The notes beneath the pieces were generated by a model, which saw only the letters and a program-made list of their open reading frames with translations, searched no databases and was not told where the DNA came from. Shown here piece after piece: positions 46,112 through 60,986 of a stretch of 64,000 nucleotides of DNA. Numbering within the stretch: the first letter of the stretch is position 1; every line of letters begins with the position of its first letter. This DNA is from Bugula neritina (lineage: Eukaryota; Bryozoa; Gymnolaemata; Cheilostomatida; Bugulidae), in NCBI GenBank assembly GCA_964035545.1, contig CAXIUT010000097.1:186001-250000 (forward strand), written 5' to 3'. The translations under genes were made by a program, and so were the position numbers.

Positions 46112-49100
46112 AATATACTGAAATATACTGTAACACATTGAAAAACACTGCAACATACTGAAATACACTGCAACGCACTGAGATACACCGCAAAATACTA
46201 CAACATACTGAAATGCACTGTAACATATTGAAATACACTGCAACACATTGAAATATACTGCAATGTATCGAAATATATTGTCAACTACTGAAATATACTG
46301 TCACACATTGAAAAGTACTGCAACATACTGAAATATACTGCGACACGTTGCAATATACTGTAACATACTGAAATATGCTGTAGCACACTAAAATACACTG
46401 CAACTCACTGAAATACACTGCAACACACTGAAATACACTGCAAAATACTGTAACACACTGAAATATACTGCAACACACTGTAATTTACTGCAACATACTA
46501 AAATATACTGCAACATACTGAAATACACTACAAAACACTGAAATATACTGCAACACACTGCAACTTACTGCAACATACTAAAATACACTGTAACATATTG
46601 AATTACACTGCAACACATTGAAATATACTGCAAAATACTGAAATACACTGCTACATACTGAAATATACTGCGACACACTGCAACATACTGCAACATACTA
46701 AAATATACTGCAACATACTGAAATACACTGCAAAATACTGAAATACACTGTAACATACTGAAATATACTGCAACATACTGAAATACACTGCTACATACTG
46801 AAATATACTGCAAAATACTGCAACATACTAAAATACAATGTAACATATTGAAATACACTGCAACACATTGAAATATACTGCAAAATACTGAAATACTTTG
46901 CTACATACTGAAATATACTGCGACACACTGCAACATACTGCAAAATACTGAAATACACTGTAACATACTGAAGTATACTGCAAAATACTGAAATACACTG
47001 CTACATACTGAAATATACTGCAACACACTGCGACATACTGCAACATACCAAAATACACTGTAACATATTGAAATACACTGCAACACATTGAAATATACTG
47101 CAATGTACTGAAATATATGCTAAACTACTGAAATATACTGTCACACAATGAAAAACACTGCAACATACTGATATATACTGCGACACATTGCAATATACTG
47201 TAACGTACTGAAATAGGCTGTAGCATACTGAAATACACTGCAACTCACTGAAATATACTGCAACATACTGAAATACACTGTAACATATTGATATATACTG
47301 CCACAGACTGCAACATACTGCAACATACCAGAATACACTGTAACATAATGAAATACACTGCAACACATTGAAATATACTGCAAATTACTGAAATACACTG
47401 CTATATACTGAAATACACTGCAACACACTACAACATACTGCAACATACGAAAATATACTGCAACATACTGAAATACACTGCAAAATACTGAAATACACTG
47501 TAACATACTGAAGTATGCTGCAACATACTGAAATACACTGCTACATACTCAAATATACTGCAACATACTGCAACATACTGAAATACACTGCAACACATTC
47601 AAATACACCGCAAAATACTACAACATACTGAAATGCACTGTAACATATTGAAATACACTGCAACGCATTGAAATATACTGCAATGTACCGAAATATATGG
47701 TAAACTACTGAAATATACTGTCACACATCGAAAAACACTGCAACATACTGAAATATACTGCGACACATTGCAATATACTGTAACATACTGAAATAGGCTG
47801 TAGCACACTGAAATACACTGCAACTCACTGAAATATACTGCAACATACTGAAATACACTGTAACATATTGAAATATACTGCAACATACTGAAATATAGTG
47901 CTACATACTGAAATATACTGCAACATACTGCAACATAGTGAAATACACTGTAACATACTGAAATACACTGCAACATACTACAACATATTGAAATACACTG
48001 CAACACATTGAAATATACTGCAACATACCTAAATATACGGTAATATACTGAAATATACTGTAACACATTGCAAAACACTGCAACATACTTAAATACACTG
48101 CAACACATTCAAATACACCGCAAAATACTACAACATACTGAAATGCACTGTAACATATTGAAATACACTGCAACACATTGAAAAATACTGCGATGTACCG
48201 AAATATATGGTAAACTACTGAAATATACTGTCACACATTGAAAAATACTGCAACATACTGAAATATACTGCGACGCTTTGCAATATACTGTAACATACTG
48301 AAATATGCTGTAGCACACTGAAATACACTGCAACATACTGAAATACACAGTAACATACTGAAATATACTGCAAAATACTGAAATACACTGCTACATACTG
48401 AAATATACTGCGACACACTGTGACATACTGCAACATACTAAAATACACTGTAACATATTGAAATACACTGCAACACATTGAAATATACTGCAATGTACCG
48501 AAATATATGGTAAACTACTGAAATATACTGGGACACATTGCAATATACTGTAACATACTGAAATATGCTGTAGCACACTGAAATACACTGCAACTCACTG
48601 AAATATACTGCAACATACTGAAACACACTGTAACATATTGAAATATACTGCAACATACTGAAATACATTGCTACATACTGAAATATACTGCAACATACTG
48701 CAACATACTGAAATACACTGTAACATACTGAAATACGCTGCAACATACTACAACATATTGAAAGACACTGCAACACATTGAAATATACTGCAACATACCT
48801 AAATATACGGTAATATACCAAAATATACTGTAACACATTGAAAAATACTGCAACATACTGAAATACACTGCAACACACCGAAAAACACTGAAAATACTGT
48901 AACACACTGAAATATACTGCAAAATACTGAAATACACTGCTCCATACTGAAATATACTGCGACACACTGCAACATACTGCAACATACTAAAGTATACTGC
49001 AACATACTGAAATACACTGCAACACATTTAAATATACTGCAAAATACTGAAATACACTGCTACATACTGAAATACACTGCAACACATTCAAATACACCGA

Positions 49101-51169
49101 AAAATACTACAACATACTGAAATGCACTGTAACATATTGAAATACACTGCAACGCATTGAAATATACTGCAATGTACTGAAATATGTGGTAAACTACTGA
49201 AATATACTGTCACACATTGAAAAACACTGCAACATACTGAAATATACTGCGACACATTGCAATATACTGTAACATACTGAAATAGGCTGTAGCACACTGA
49301 AATACACTGCAACTCACTGAAATATACTGCAACCTACTGAAATACACTGTAACATATTGAAATATACTGCAACACACTGAAATATAGTGCTACATACTGA
49401 AATATACTGCAACATACTGCAACATAGTGAAATACACTGTAACATACTGAAATACACTGCAACATACTACAACATATTTCGATACACTGCAACACATTGA
49501 AATATACTGCAACATACCTAAATATACGGTAATATACTGAAATATACTGTAACACATTGAAAAACACTGCAACATACTGAAATACACTGCAACACATTCA
49601 AATACATCGCAAAATACTACAACATACTGAAATGCACTGTAACATATTGAAATACACTGCAACACATTGAAATATACTGCAACATACTAAAATACACTGT
49701 AACATATTGGAATACACTGCAACACATTGAAATATACTGCAAAATACTGAAATACACTGCTACATACTGAAATATACTGCAACATACTGCAACATACTGA
49801 AATACACTGCAACACATTGAAATATACTGCAACATACCTAAATATACGGTAATATACTGAAATATACTGTAACACATTGAAAAACACTGCAACATACTGA
49901 AATACACTGCAACACATTCAAATACACCGCAAAATACTACAACATACTGAAATGCACTGTAACATATTGAAATACACTGCAACACATTGAAATAAACTGC
50001 AATGTACCGAAATATATGGTAAACTACTGAAATATACTGTCACACATTGAAAAATACTGCAACATACTGAAATATACTGCGACACATTGCAATATACTGT
50101 AACATACTGAAATATGCTGTAGCACACTGAAATACACTGCAACATACTGAAATACACTGTAACATATTAAAATATACTGCAACATACTGAAATACACTGC
50201 AGAATACCGAAATACACTGTAACATACTGAAATATACTGCAAAATACTGAAATACACTGCTACATACTGAAATATACTGCGACACACTGCGACATACTGC
50301 AACATACTAAAATACACTGTAACATATTGAAATACACTGCAACACTTTGAAATATACTGCAATGTACCGAAATATATGGTAAACTGCTGAAATATACTGT
50401 CACACATTGAAAGATACTGCAACATACTGAAATATACTGCGACACATTGCAATATACTGTAACATACTGAAATATGCTGTAGCACACTGAAATACACTGC
50501 AACTCACTGAATTATACTGCAACATACTGAAACACACTGTAACATATTGAAATATACTGCAACATACTGAAATACATTGCTACATACTGAAATATACTGC
50601 AACATACTGCAACATACTGAAATACACTGTAACGTACTGAAATACGCTGCAACATACTACAACATATTGAAAGACACTGCAACACATTGAAATATACTGC
50701 AACATACCTAAATATACGGTAATATACCAAAATATACTGTAACACATTGAAAAATACTGCAACATACTGAAATACACTGCAACACAACGAAAAACACTGA
50801 AAATACTGTAACACACTGAAATATACTGCAAAATGCTGAAATACACTGCTACATACTGAAATATACTGCGACACACTGCAACATACTGCAACATACTAAA
50901 GTATACTGCAACATACTGAAATACACTGTAAAATACTGAAATACACTATAACATATTGAAATATACTGCAACATACTGAAATATACTGCTACATACTGAA
51001 ATATACTGCAACACACTGCAACATACTGCAACATACTAGAATACACTGTAACATAATGAAATACACTGCAACACATTGAAATATACTGCAAAATACTGAA
51101 ATACACTGCTATATACTGAAATACACTGCAACACACTACAACATACTGCAACATACTAAAATATACTGC
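46112..51169. repeat. 5058-bp higher-order unit, copy 2
   Basis: Tandem copy of 41054-46111 with 9-base markers at 48888 and 50797. The join is visible near 46105-46120: CTAAAATATA leads straight into CTGTAATATA, whereas at the end of copy 2 (51160-51175) CTAAAATATA leads into CTGCAACATA. Its last 880 bases also form part of the 1878-bp duplication. Confidence 0.9.
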
Positions 51170-52167
51170 AACATACTGAAATACACTGCAAAATACTGAA
51201 ATACACTGTAACACACTGAAATATAGTGCTACATACTGAAATATACTGCAACATACTGCAACATAGTGAAATACACTGTAACATACTGAAATACACTGCA
51301 ACATACTACAACATATTTCAATACACTGCAACACATTGAAACATACTGCAACATACCTAAATATACGGTAATATACTGAAGTATACTGTAACACATTGAA
51401 AAACACTGCAACATACTGAAATACACTGCAACATACTGAAATACACTGTAACATATTGGAATACACTGCAACACATTGAAATATACTGCAAAATACTGAA
51501 ATACACTGCTACATACTGAAATATACTGCAACATACTGCAACATACTGAAATACACTGCAACACATTCAAATACACCGCAAAATACTACAACATACTGAA
51601 ATGCACTGTAACATATTGAAATACACTGCAACGCATTGAAATATACTGCAATGTACCGAAATATATGGTAAACTACTGAAATATACTGTCACACATTGAA
51701 AAACACTGCAACATACTGAAATATACTGCGACACATTACAATATACTGTAACATACTGAAATAGGCTGTAGCACACTGAAATACACTGCAACTCACTGAA
51801 ATATACTGCAACATACTGAAATACACTGTAACATATTGAATTATACTGCAACATACTGAAATACATTGCTACATACTGAAATATACTGCAACATACTGCA
51901 ACATACTGAAATACACTGTAACGTACTGAAATACGCTGCAACATACTACAACATATTGAAAGACACTGCAACACAGTGAAATGTTATGCAACATACCTAA
52001 ATATACGGTAATATACCAAAATATACTGTAACACATTGAAAAATACTGCAAAATACTGAAATACACTGCAACACACCGAAAAACACTGAAAATACTGTAA
52101 CACACTGAAATATACTGCAAAACACTGAAATACACTGCTACATACTGAAATATACTGCGACACACTG
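50290..52167. repeat. 1878-bp higher-order unit, copy 1
   Basis: Matches 52168-54045 at offset 1878. Two 9-base monomers (50797 and 52086) give 1880 minus 2. A private pair of monomers, GTGAAATGTT then ATGCAACATA at 51976, recurs at 53854 and nowhere else that I saw. The left edge is uncertain by about 40 bases. Confidence 0.82.
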
Positions 52168-54045
52168 CAACATACTGCAACATACTAAAATACACTGTAA
52201 CATATTGAAATACACTGCAACACTTTGAAATATACTGCAATGTACCGAAATATATGGTAAACTACTGAAATATACTGTCACACATTGAAAAATACTGCAA
52301 CATACTGAAATATACTGCGACACATTGCAATATACTGTAACATACTGAAATATGCTGTAGCACACTGAAATACACTGCAACTCACTGAAATATACTGCAA
52401 CATACTGAAACACACTGTAACATATTGAAATATACTGCAACATACTGAAATACATTGCTACATACTGAAATATACTGCAACATACTGCAACATACTGAAA
52501 TACACTGTAACGTACTGAAATACGCTGCAACATACTACAACATATTGAAAGACACTGCAACACATTGAAATATACTGCAAGATACCTAAATATACGGTAA
52601 TATACCAAAATATACTGTAACACATTGAAAAATACTGCAACATACTGAAATACACTGCAACACAACGAAAAACACTGAAAATACTGTAACACACTGAAAT
52701 ATACTGCAAAATACTGAAATACACTGCTACATACTGAAATATACTGCGACACACTGCAACATACTGCAACATACTAAAGTATACTGCAACATACTGAAAT
52801 ACACTGTAAAATACTGAAATACACTATAACATACTGAAACATACTGCAACATACTGAAATATACTGCTACATACTGAAATATACTGCAACACACTGCAAC
52901 ATACTGCAACATACTAGAATACACTGTAACATAATGAAATACACTGCAACACATTGAAATATACTGCGAAATACTGAAATACACTGCTATATACTGAAAT
53001 ACACTGCAACACACTACAACATACTGCAACATACTAAAATATACTGCAACATACTGAAATACACTGCAAAATACTGAAATACACTGTAACACACTGAAAT
53101 ATAGTGCTACATACTGAAATATACTGCAACATACTGCAACATAGTGAAATACACTGTAACATACTGAAATACACTGCAACATACTACAACATATTTCAAT
53201 ACACTGCAACACATTGAAACATACTGCAACATACATAAATATACGGTAATATACTGAAATATACCGTAACACATTGAAAAGCACTGCAACATACTGAAAT
53301 ACACTGCAACATACTGAAATACACTGTAACATATTGGAATACACTGCAACACATTGAAACATACTGCAAAATACTGAAATACACTGCTACATACTGAAAT
53401 ATACTGCAACATACTGCAACATACTGAAATACACTGCAACACATTCAAATACACCGCAAAATACTACAACATACTGAAATGCACTGTAACATATTGAAAT
53501 ACACTGCAACGCATTGAAATATACTGCAATGTACCGAAATATATGGTAAACTACTAAAATATACTGTCACACATTGAAAAACACTGCAACATACTGAAAT
53601 ATACTGCGACACAATGCAATATACTGTAACATACTGAAATAGGCTGTAGCACACTGAAATACACTGCAACTCACTGAAATATACTGCAACATACTGAAAT
53701 ACACTGTAACATATTGAATTATACTGCAACATACTGAAATACATTGCTACATAGTGAAATATACTGCAACATACTGCAACATACTGAAATACACTGTAAC
53801 GTACTGAAATACGCTGCAACATACTACAACATATTGAAAGACACTGCAACACAGTGAAATGTTATGCAACATACCTAAATATACGGTAATATACCAAAAT
53901 ATACTGTAACACATTGAAAAATACTGCAAAATACTGAAATACACTGCAACACACCGAAAAACACTGAAAATACTGTAACACACTGAAATATACTGCAAAA
54001 CACTGAAATACACTGCTACATACTGAAATATACTGCGACACACTG
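52168..54045. repeat. 1878-bp higher-order unit, copy 2
   Basis: Tandem copy with 9-base markers at 52675 and 53964. It carries more private substitutions than the 5058-bp or 5746-bp copies (for example CTGAAACATA near 52836, CTGCGAAATA near 52967 and ACATAAATAT near 53233), so this duplication is probably older. A third copy is not maintained beyond about 54060. Confidence 0.82.
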
Positions 54046-55472
54046 CAACATACTGCAACATACTAAAGTATACTGCAACATACTGAAATACACTGTAAAA
54101 TACTGAAATACACTATAACATACTGAAATATACTGCAACATACTGAAATATACTGCTACATACTGAAATATACTGCAACATACTGCAACATACTGCAACA
54201 TACTAGAATACACTGTAACATAATGAAATACACTGCAACACCTTGAAATATACTGCAAAATACTGAAATACACTACTACATACTGAAATATACTGCAACA
54301 TACTGCAACATACTGAAATACACTGCAACACATTCAAATACACCGCAAAATACTACAACATACTGAAATGCACTGTAACATATTGAAATACACTGCAACG
54401 CATTGAAATATACTGCAATGTACTGAAATATATGGTAAACTACTGAAATATACTGTCACACATTGAAAAACACTGCAACATACTGAAATATACTGCGACA
54501 CATTGCAATATACTGTAACATACTGAAATAGGCTGTAGCACACTGAAATACACTGCAACTCACTGAAATATACTGCAACATACTGAAATACACTGTAACA
54601 TATTGAAATATACTGCAACACACTGAAATATAGTGCTACATACTGAAATACACTGCAACATACTGAAATATACTGCGACACATTGCAATATACTGTAATA
54701 TACTGAAATATGCCGTAGCACACTGAAATACACTGCAACATACTGAAATACACTGTAACATATTGAAATATACTGCAACACACTGAAATATAGTGCTACA
54801 TACTGAAATATACTGCAACATACTGCAACATAGTGAAATACACTGTAACATACTGAAATACACTGCAACATACTACAACATATTTCAATACACTGCAACA
54901 CATTGAAATATACTGCAACATACCTATATATACGGTAATATACTGAAATATACTGTAACACATTGAAAAACACTGCAACATACTGAAATACACTGCAACA
55001 CATTCAAATACACCGCAAAATACTACAACATACTGAAATGCACTGTAACATATTGAAATACACTGCAACACATTGAAATATACTGCAATGTACCGAAATA
55101 TATGGTAAACTACTGAAATATACTGTCACACATTGAAAAATACTGCAACATACTGAAATATACTGCGACACATTGTAATATACTGTAATATACTGAAATA
55201 TGCTGTAGCACACTGAAATACACTGCAACATACTGAAATACACTGTAACATATTGAAATATACTGCAACATACTGAAATACACTGCAGAATACTGAAATA
55301 CACTGTAACATACTGAAATACACCGCAAAATACTACAACATATTGAAATGCACTGTAACATATTGAAATACACTGCAACACAATGAAATATACGCAACAT
55401 ACCTAAATATACAGTAATATACCAAAATATACTGTAACACACTGAAAAATACTGCAACATACTGAAATACAC
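54046..55472. repeat. Mosaic satellite segment, about 1.4 kb
   Basis: Decamer satellite without a clear long unit. It includes the CTAAAGTATA ... CTATAACATA module (54064-54120) and a stretch at 54780-55070 related to 44332-44610. It also has a private 9-base monomer, CGCAACATA (55393-55401), where a T is missing from CTGCAACATA. No gene seen. Confidence 0.75.
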
Positions 55473-55891
55473 TGTAACATATTGAAATATACTGCAACAT
55501 ACTGAAATACACTGCTACATACTGAAATTTACTGCGACACGCAGCAACATACTGCAACATACTAAAATACACTGTAACATATTGGATTACACTGCAACAC
55601 ATTGAAGTATACTGCAAAATACTGAAATACACTGCTACATACTGAAATTTACTGCGACACACTGCAACATACTGCAACATACTAAAATGCACTGTAACAT
55701 AGTGAAATAGACTGCAACACATTGAAATATACTGCAAAATACTGAAATACACTGCTATATACTGAAATACACTGCAACACACTACAACATACTGCAACAT
55801 GCTAAAATATACTGCAACATACTGAAATACACTGCAAAATACTGAAATACACTGTAACATACTGAAGTATACTGCAACATACTGAAATACA

Positions 55892-55903
55892 CTGCTACAT
55901 ATA
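55892..55903. repeat. Twelve-base monomer, the only lengthened one seen
   Basis: CTGCTACATA carries an extra TA before the next CTG. The related block at 59340 has the normal 10 bases, so the offset between these blocks changes from 3448 to 3446 at this point. It is the only insertion-type slip I found. Confidence 0.88.
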
Positions 55904-58163
55904 CTGAAATATACTGCAACACACAGCAACATACTGCAACATACTAAAATACACTGTAACATATTGGAATACACTGCAACACATTGAAATATACTGCAAA
56001 ATACTGAAATAAACTGCTACATACTGAAATATACTGCGACACACCGCAACATACCGCAACGTACTAAAATACACTGTAACATATTGAAATAGACTGCAAC
56101 ACATTGAAATATACTGCAAAATACTGAAATACACTGCTACATACTGAAATATACTGCAACACACTGCAACATACTGCAACATACTAAAATATACTGCAAC
56201 ATACTGAAATACACTGCAGAATACTGAAATACACTGTAACATACTGAAATATACTGCAAAATACTGAAATACACTGCTACTTACTGAAATATACTGCAAC
56301 ACACTGCGACATACTGCAACATACTAAAATACACTGTAACATATTGAAAGACACTGCAACACATTGAAATATACTGCAATGTACCGAAATATATGGTAAA
56401 CTACTGAAATATACTGTCACACATCGAAAAAAACTGCAACATACTGAAATATACTGCGACACATTGCAATATACTGTAACATACTGAAGTACACTGCAAA
56501 ATATTCAAATACACTGTAACATATTGAAATATACTGCAACATACTGAAATACAGTGCTGAATACTGAAATATACTGCAACATACTGCAAGATAGTGAAAT
56601 ACACTGTAACATACTGAAGTATACTGAAACATGCTGAAATACACTGCTACATACTGAAATATACTACAACACACAGCAACATACTGCAACATACTAAAAT
56701 ACACTGTGACATATTGGAATACACTGCAACACATTGAAATATACTGCAAAATACTGAAATACACTGCTACATACTGAATTATACTGCGACACACTGCAAC
56801 ATACTGCAACATACTAAAATACACTGTAACATATTGAAATAGACTGTAACACACTGAAATATACTGCAAAATACTGAAATATACTGCAAAATACTGAAAT
56901 ACACTGCTACATACTGAAATATACTGCAACACACCGCAACATACTGCAACATACTAAAATATACTGCAACATACTGAAATACACTGCAGAATACTGAAAT
57001 ACACTGTAACATACTGAAATATACTGCAAAATACTGAAATACACTGCTACATACTGAAGTATACTGCAACACACTGCGACATACTGCAACATACTAAAAT
57101 ACACTGTAACATATTGAAATACACTGCAACACATTGAAATATACTGCAAAATACTGAAATACACTGTTATATACTGAAATACACCGCAACACATTACAAC
57201 ATACTGCAACATGCTAAAATATACTGCAACATACTGAAACACACTGCTACATACTAAAATATACTGCAACATACTGCAACATAGTGAAATACACTGTAAC
57301 ATACTGAAATACACTGCAACATACTACAACATATTGACATACACTGCAACACCTTGAAATATACTGCATTATACCTAAATATACGGTGATATACCAAAAT
57401 ATACTGTCACACATTGAAAAATACTGCAACATACCGAAATATACTGCGACACATTGCAATATACTGTAACATACTGAAATATGCTGTAGCACACTGAAAT
57501 ACACTGCAACATACTGAAATACACTGTAACATATTGAAATATACTGCAACATACTGAAATACAGTGCTACATACTGAAATATACTGCAACATACTGCAAC
57601 ATAGTGAAATTCACTGTAACATACTGAAAAACACTGCAACATACTGCAACATATTGAAATACACTGCAACACATTGAAACATACTGCAACATACCTAAAT
57701 ATACGGTGATATACCAAAATAAACTGTAACACATTTAAAAATACTGCAACATACTGAAATACACTGCAACACTCTGAAATACACTGCAAAATACTGTAAC
57801 ACACTGAAATATAATGCAAAATACTGAAATATACTGCAAAATACTGAAATACACTGCTACATACTGAAATATACTGCAAAACACCGCAACATACTGCAAC
57901 ATACTAAAGTACACTGCAACATACTGATATACACTGCAAAATACTGAAATACACTATAACATACTGAAATATACTGCAACATACTGAAATATACTGCTAC
58001 ATACTGAAATATACTGCAACACACTGCAACATACTGCAACATACTAGAATACACTGTATCATAATGAAATACACTGCAACACATTGAAATATACTGCAAA
58101 ATACTGAAATACACTGCTATATACTGAAATACACTGCAACACACTACAACATACTGCAACATG

Positions 58164-58170
58164 CTAAAAG
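58164..58170. repeat. Seven-base monomer CTAAAAG, copy 1
   Basis: The monomer is shortened by three bases and is followed directly by CTGCAACATA. Identical slips are at 60980-60986 and 63645-63651, in the same context (CTACAACATA, then CTGCAACATG before it). It is specific to the 3' zone. Confidence 0.88.
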
Positions 58171-60979
58171 CTGCAACATACTGAAATACACTGCTACATA
58201 CTGAAATATACTGCAACACACTGCAACATACTGCAACATACTAAAGTATACTGCAACATACTGAAATACACTGCAGAATACTGAAATACACTGTAACATA
58301 CTGAAATATACTGCAAAATACTGAAATACATTGCTACATACTGAAATATACTGCAACACACTGCGACATACTGCAACATACTAAAATACACTGTAACATA
58401 TTGAAATACACTGCAACACATTGAAATATACTGCAATGTACCGAAATATATGGTAAACTACTGAAATATACTGTCACACATTGAAAAATACTGCAACATA
58501 CTGAAATATACTGCGACACATTGCAATATACTGTAACATACTGAAATACGCTGTAGCACACTGAAATACACTGCAACATACTGAAATACACTGTAACATA
58601 TTGAAATATACTGCAACATACTGAAATACAGTGCTACATACTGAAATATACTGCAACATACTGCAACATAGTGAAATTCACTGTAACATACTGAAAAACA
58701 CTGCAACATACTACAACATATTGAAATACACTGCAACACATTGAAATATACTGCAACATACCTAAATATACGGTGATATACCAAATAAACTGTAACACAT
58801 TTAAAAATACTGCAACATACTGAAATACACTGCAACACTCTGAAATACACTGCAAAATACTGTAACACACTGAAATATACTGCAACACACTGCAACATAC
58901 TGCAACATACTAGAATACACTGTAACATATTGAAATATACTGCAACATACTGAAATACACTGCTACATACTGAAATTTACTGCGACACACAGCAACATAC
59001 TGCAACATACTAAAATACACTGTAACACATTGGAATACACTGCAACACATTGAAATATACTGCAAAATACTGAAATACACTGCTACATACTGAAATTTAC
59101 TGCGACACACTGCAACATACTGCAACATACTAAAATGCACTGTAACATAGTGAAATAGACTGCAACACATTGAAATATACTGCAAAATACTGAAATACAC
59201 TGATATATACTGAAATACACCGCAACACACTACAACATACTGCAACATGCTAAAATATACTGCAACATACTGAAATACACTGCAAAATACTGAATTACAC
59301 TGTAACATACTGAAGTATACTGCAACATACTGAAATACACTGCTACATACTGAAATATACTGCAACACACAGCAACATACTGCAACATACTAAAATACAC
59401 TGTAAAATATTGGAATACACTGCAACGCATTGAAATATACTGCAAAATACTGAAATAAACTGCTACATACTGAAATATACTGCGACACACCGCAACATAC
59501 CGCAACGTACTAAAATACACTGTAACATATTGAAATAGACTGCAACACATTGAAATATACTGCAAAATACTGAAATACACTGCTACATACTGAAATATAC
59601 TGCAACACACTGCAACATACTGCAACATACTAAAATATACTGCAACATACTGAAATACACTGCAGAATACTGAAATACACTGTAACATACTGAAATATAC
59701 TGCAAAATACTGAAATACACTGCTACTTACTGAAATATACTGCAACACACTGCGACATACTGCAACATACTAAAATACACTGTAACATATTGAAATACAC
59801 TGCAACACATTGAAATATACTGCAATGTACCGAAATATATGGTAAACTACTGACATATACTGTCACACATTTAAAAATACTGCAACATACTGAAATATAC
59901 TGCGACACATTGCAACATACTGTAACGTACTGAAATATGCTGTAGCACATTGAAATACACTGCAACTCACTGAAATATACTGCAACATACTGAAATACAC
60001 TGTAACATATTGAAATATACTGCAACATACTGAAATACACTGCTACATACTAAAATATACTGCAACATACTGCAACATAGTGAAATACACTGTAACATAC
60101 TGAAATACACTGCAACATACTACAACATATTGAAATACACTGCAACACATTGAAATATACTGCATTATACCTAAATATACGGTGGTATACCAAAATATAC
60201 TGTCACACATTGAAAAATACTGCAACATACTGAAATATACTGCGACACATTGCAATATACTGTAACATACTGAAAAATGCTGTAGCACACTGAAATACAC
60301 TGCAACATACTGAAATACACTGTAACATATTGAAATATACTGCAACATACTGAAATACAGTGCTACATACTGAAATATACTGCAACATACTGCAACATAG
60401 TGAAATTCACTGTAACATACTGAAAAACACTGCAACATACTACAACATATTGAAATACACTGCAACACATTGAAATATACTGCAACATACCTAAATATAC
60501 GGTGACATACCAAAATAAACTGTAACACATTTAAAAATACTGCAACATACTGAAATACACTGCAACATTCTGAAATACACTGCAAAATACTGTAACACAC
60601 TGAAATATACTGCAACACACTGCAACATACTGCAACATACTAGAATACACTGTAACATATTGAAATATACTCCAAAATACTGAAATACACTGCTACATAT
60701 TGAAATATACTGCAACATACTGAAATACACTGCAAAATACTGAAATACACTATAACATACTGAAATATACTGCAACATACTGAAATATACTGCTACGTAC
60801 TGAAATATACTGCAACACACTGCAACATACTGCAACATACTAGAATACACTGTAACATAATGAAATACACTGCAGAATATTGAAATACACTGTAACATAC
60901 TGAAATATACTGCAAAATACTGAAATACACTGCTATATACTGAAATACACTGCAACACACTACAACATACTGCAACATG

Positions 60980-60986
60980 CTAAAAG
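60980..60986. repeat. Seven-base monomer CTAAAAG, copy 2
   Basis: Same three-base shortening and same flanking monomers as 58164, at a distance of 2816. At 59250 and 63470 the same flanks carry the full-length CTAAAATATA, so short and full forms coexist in this zone. Confidence 0.88.
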
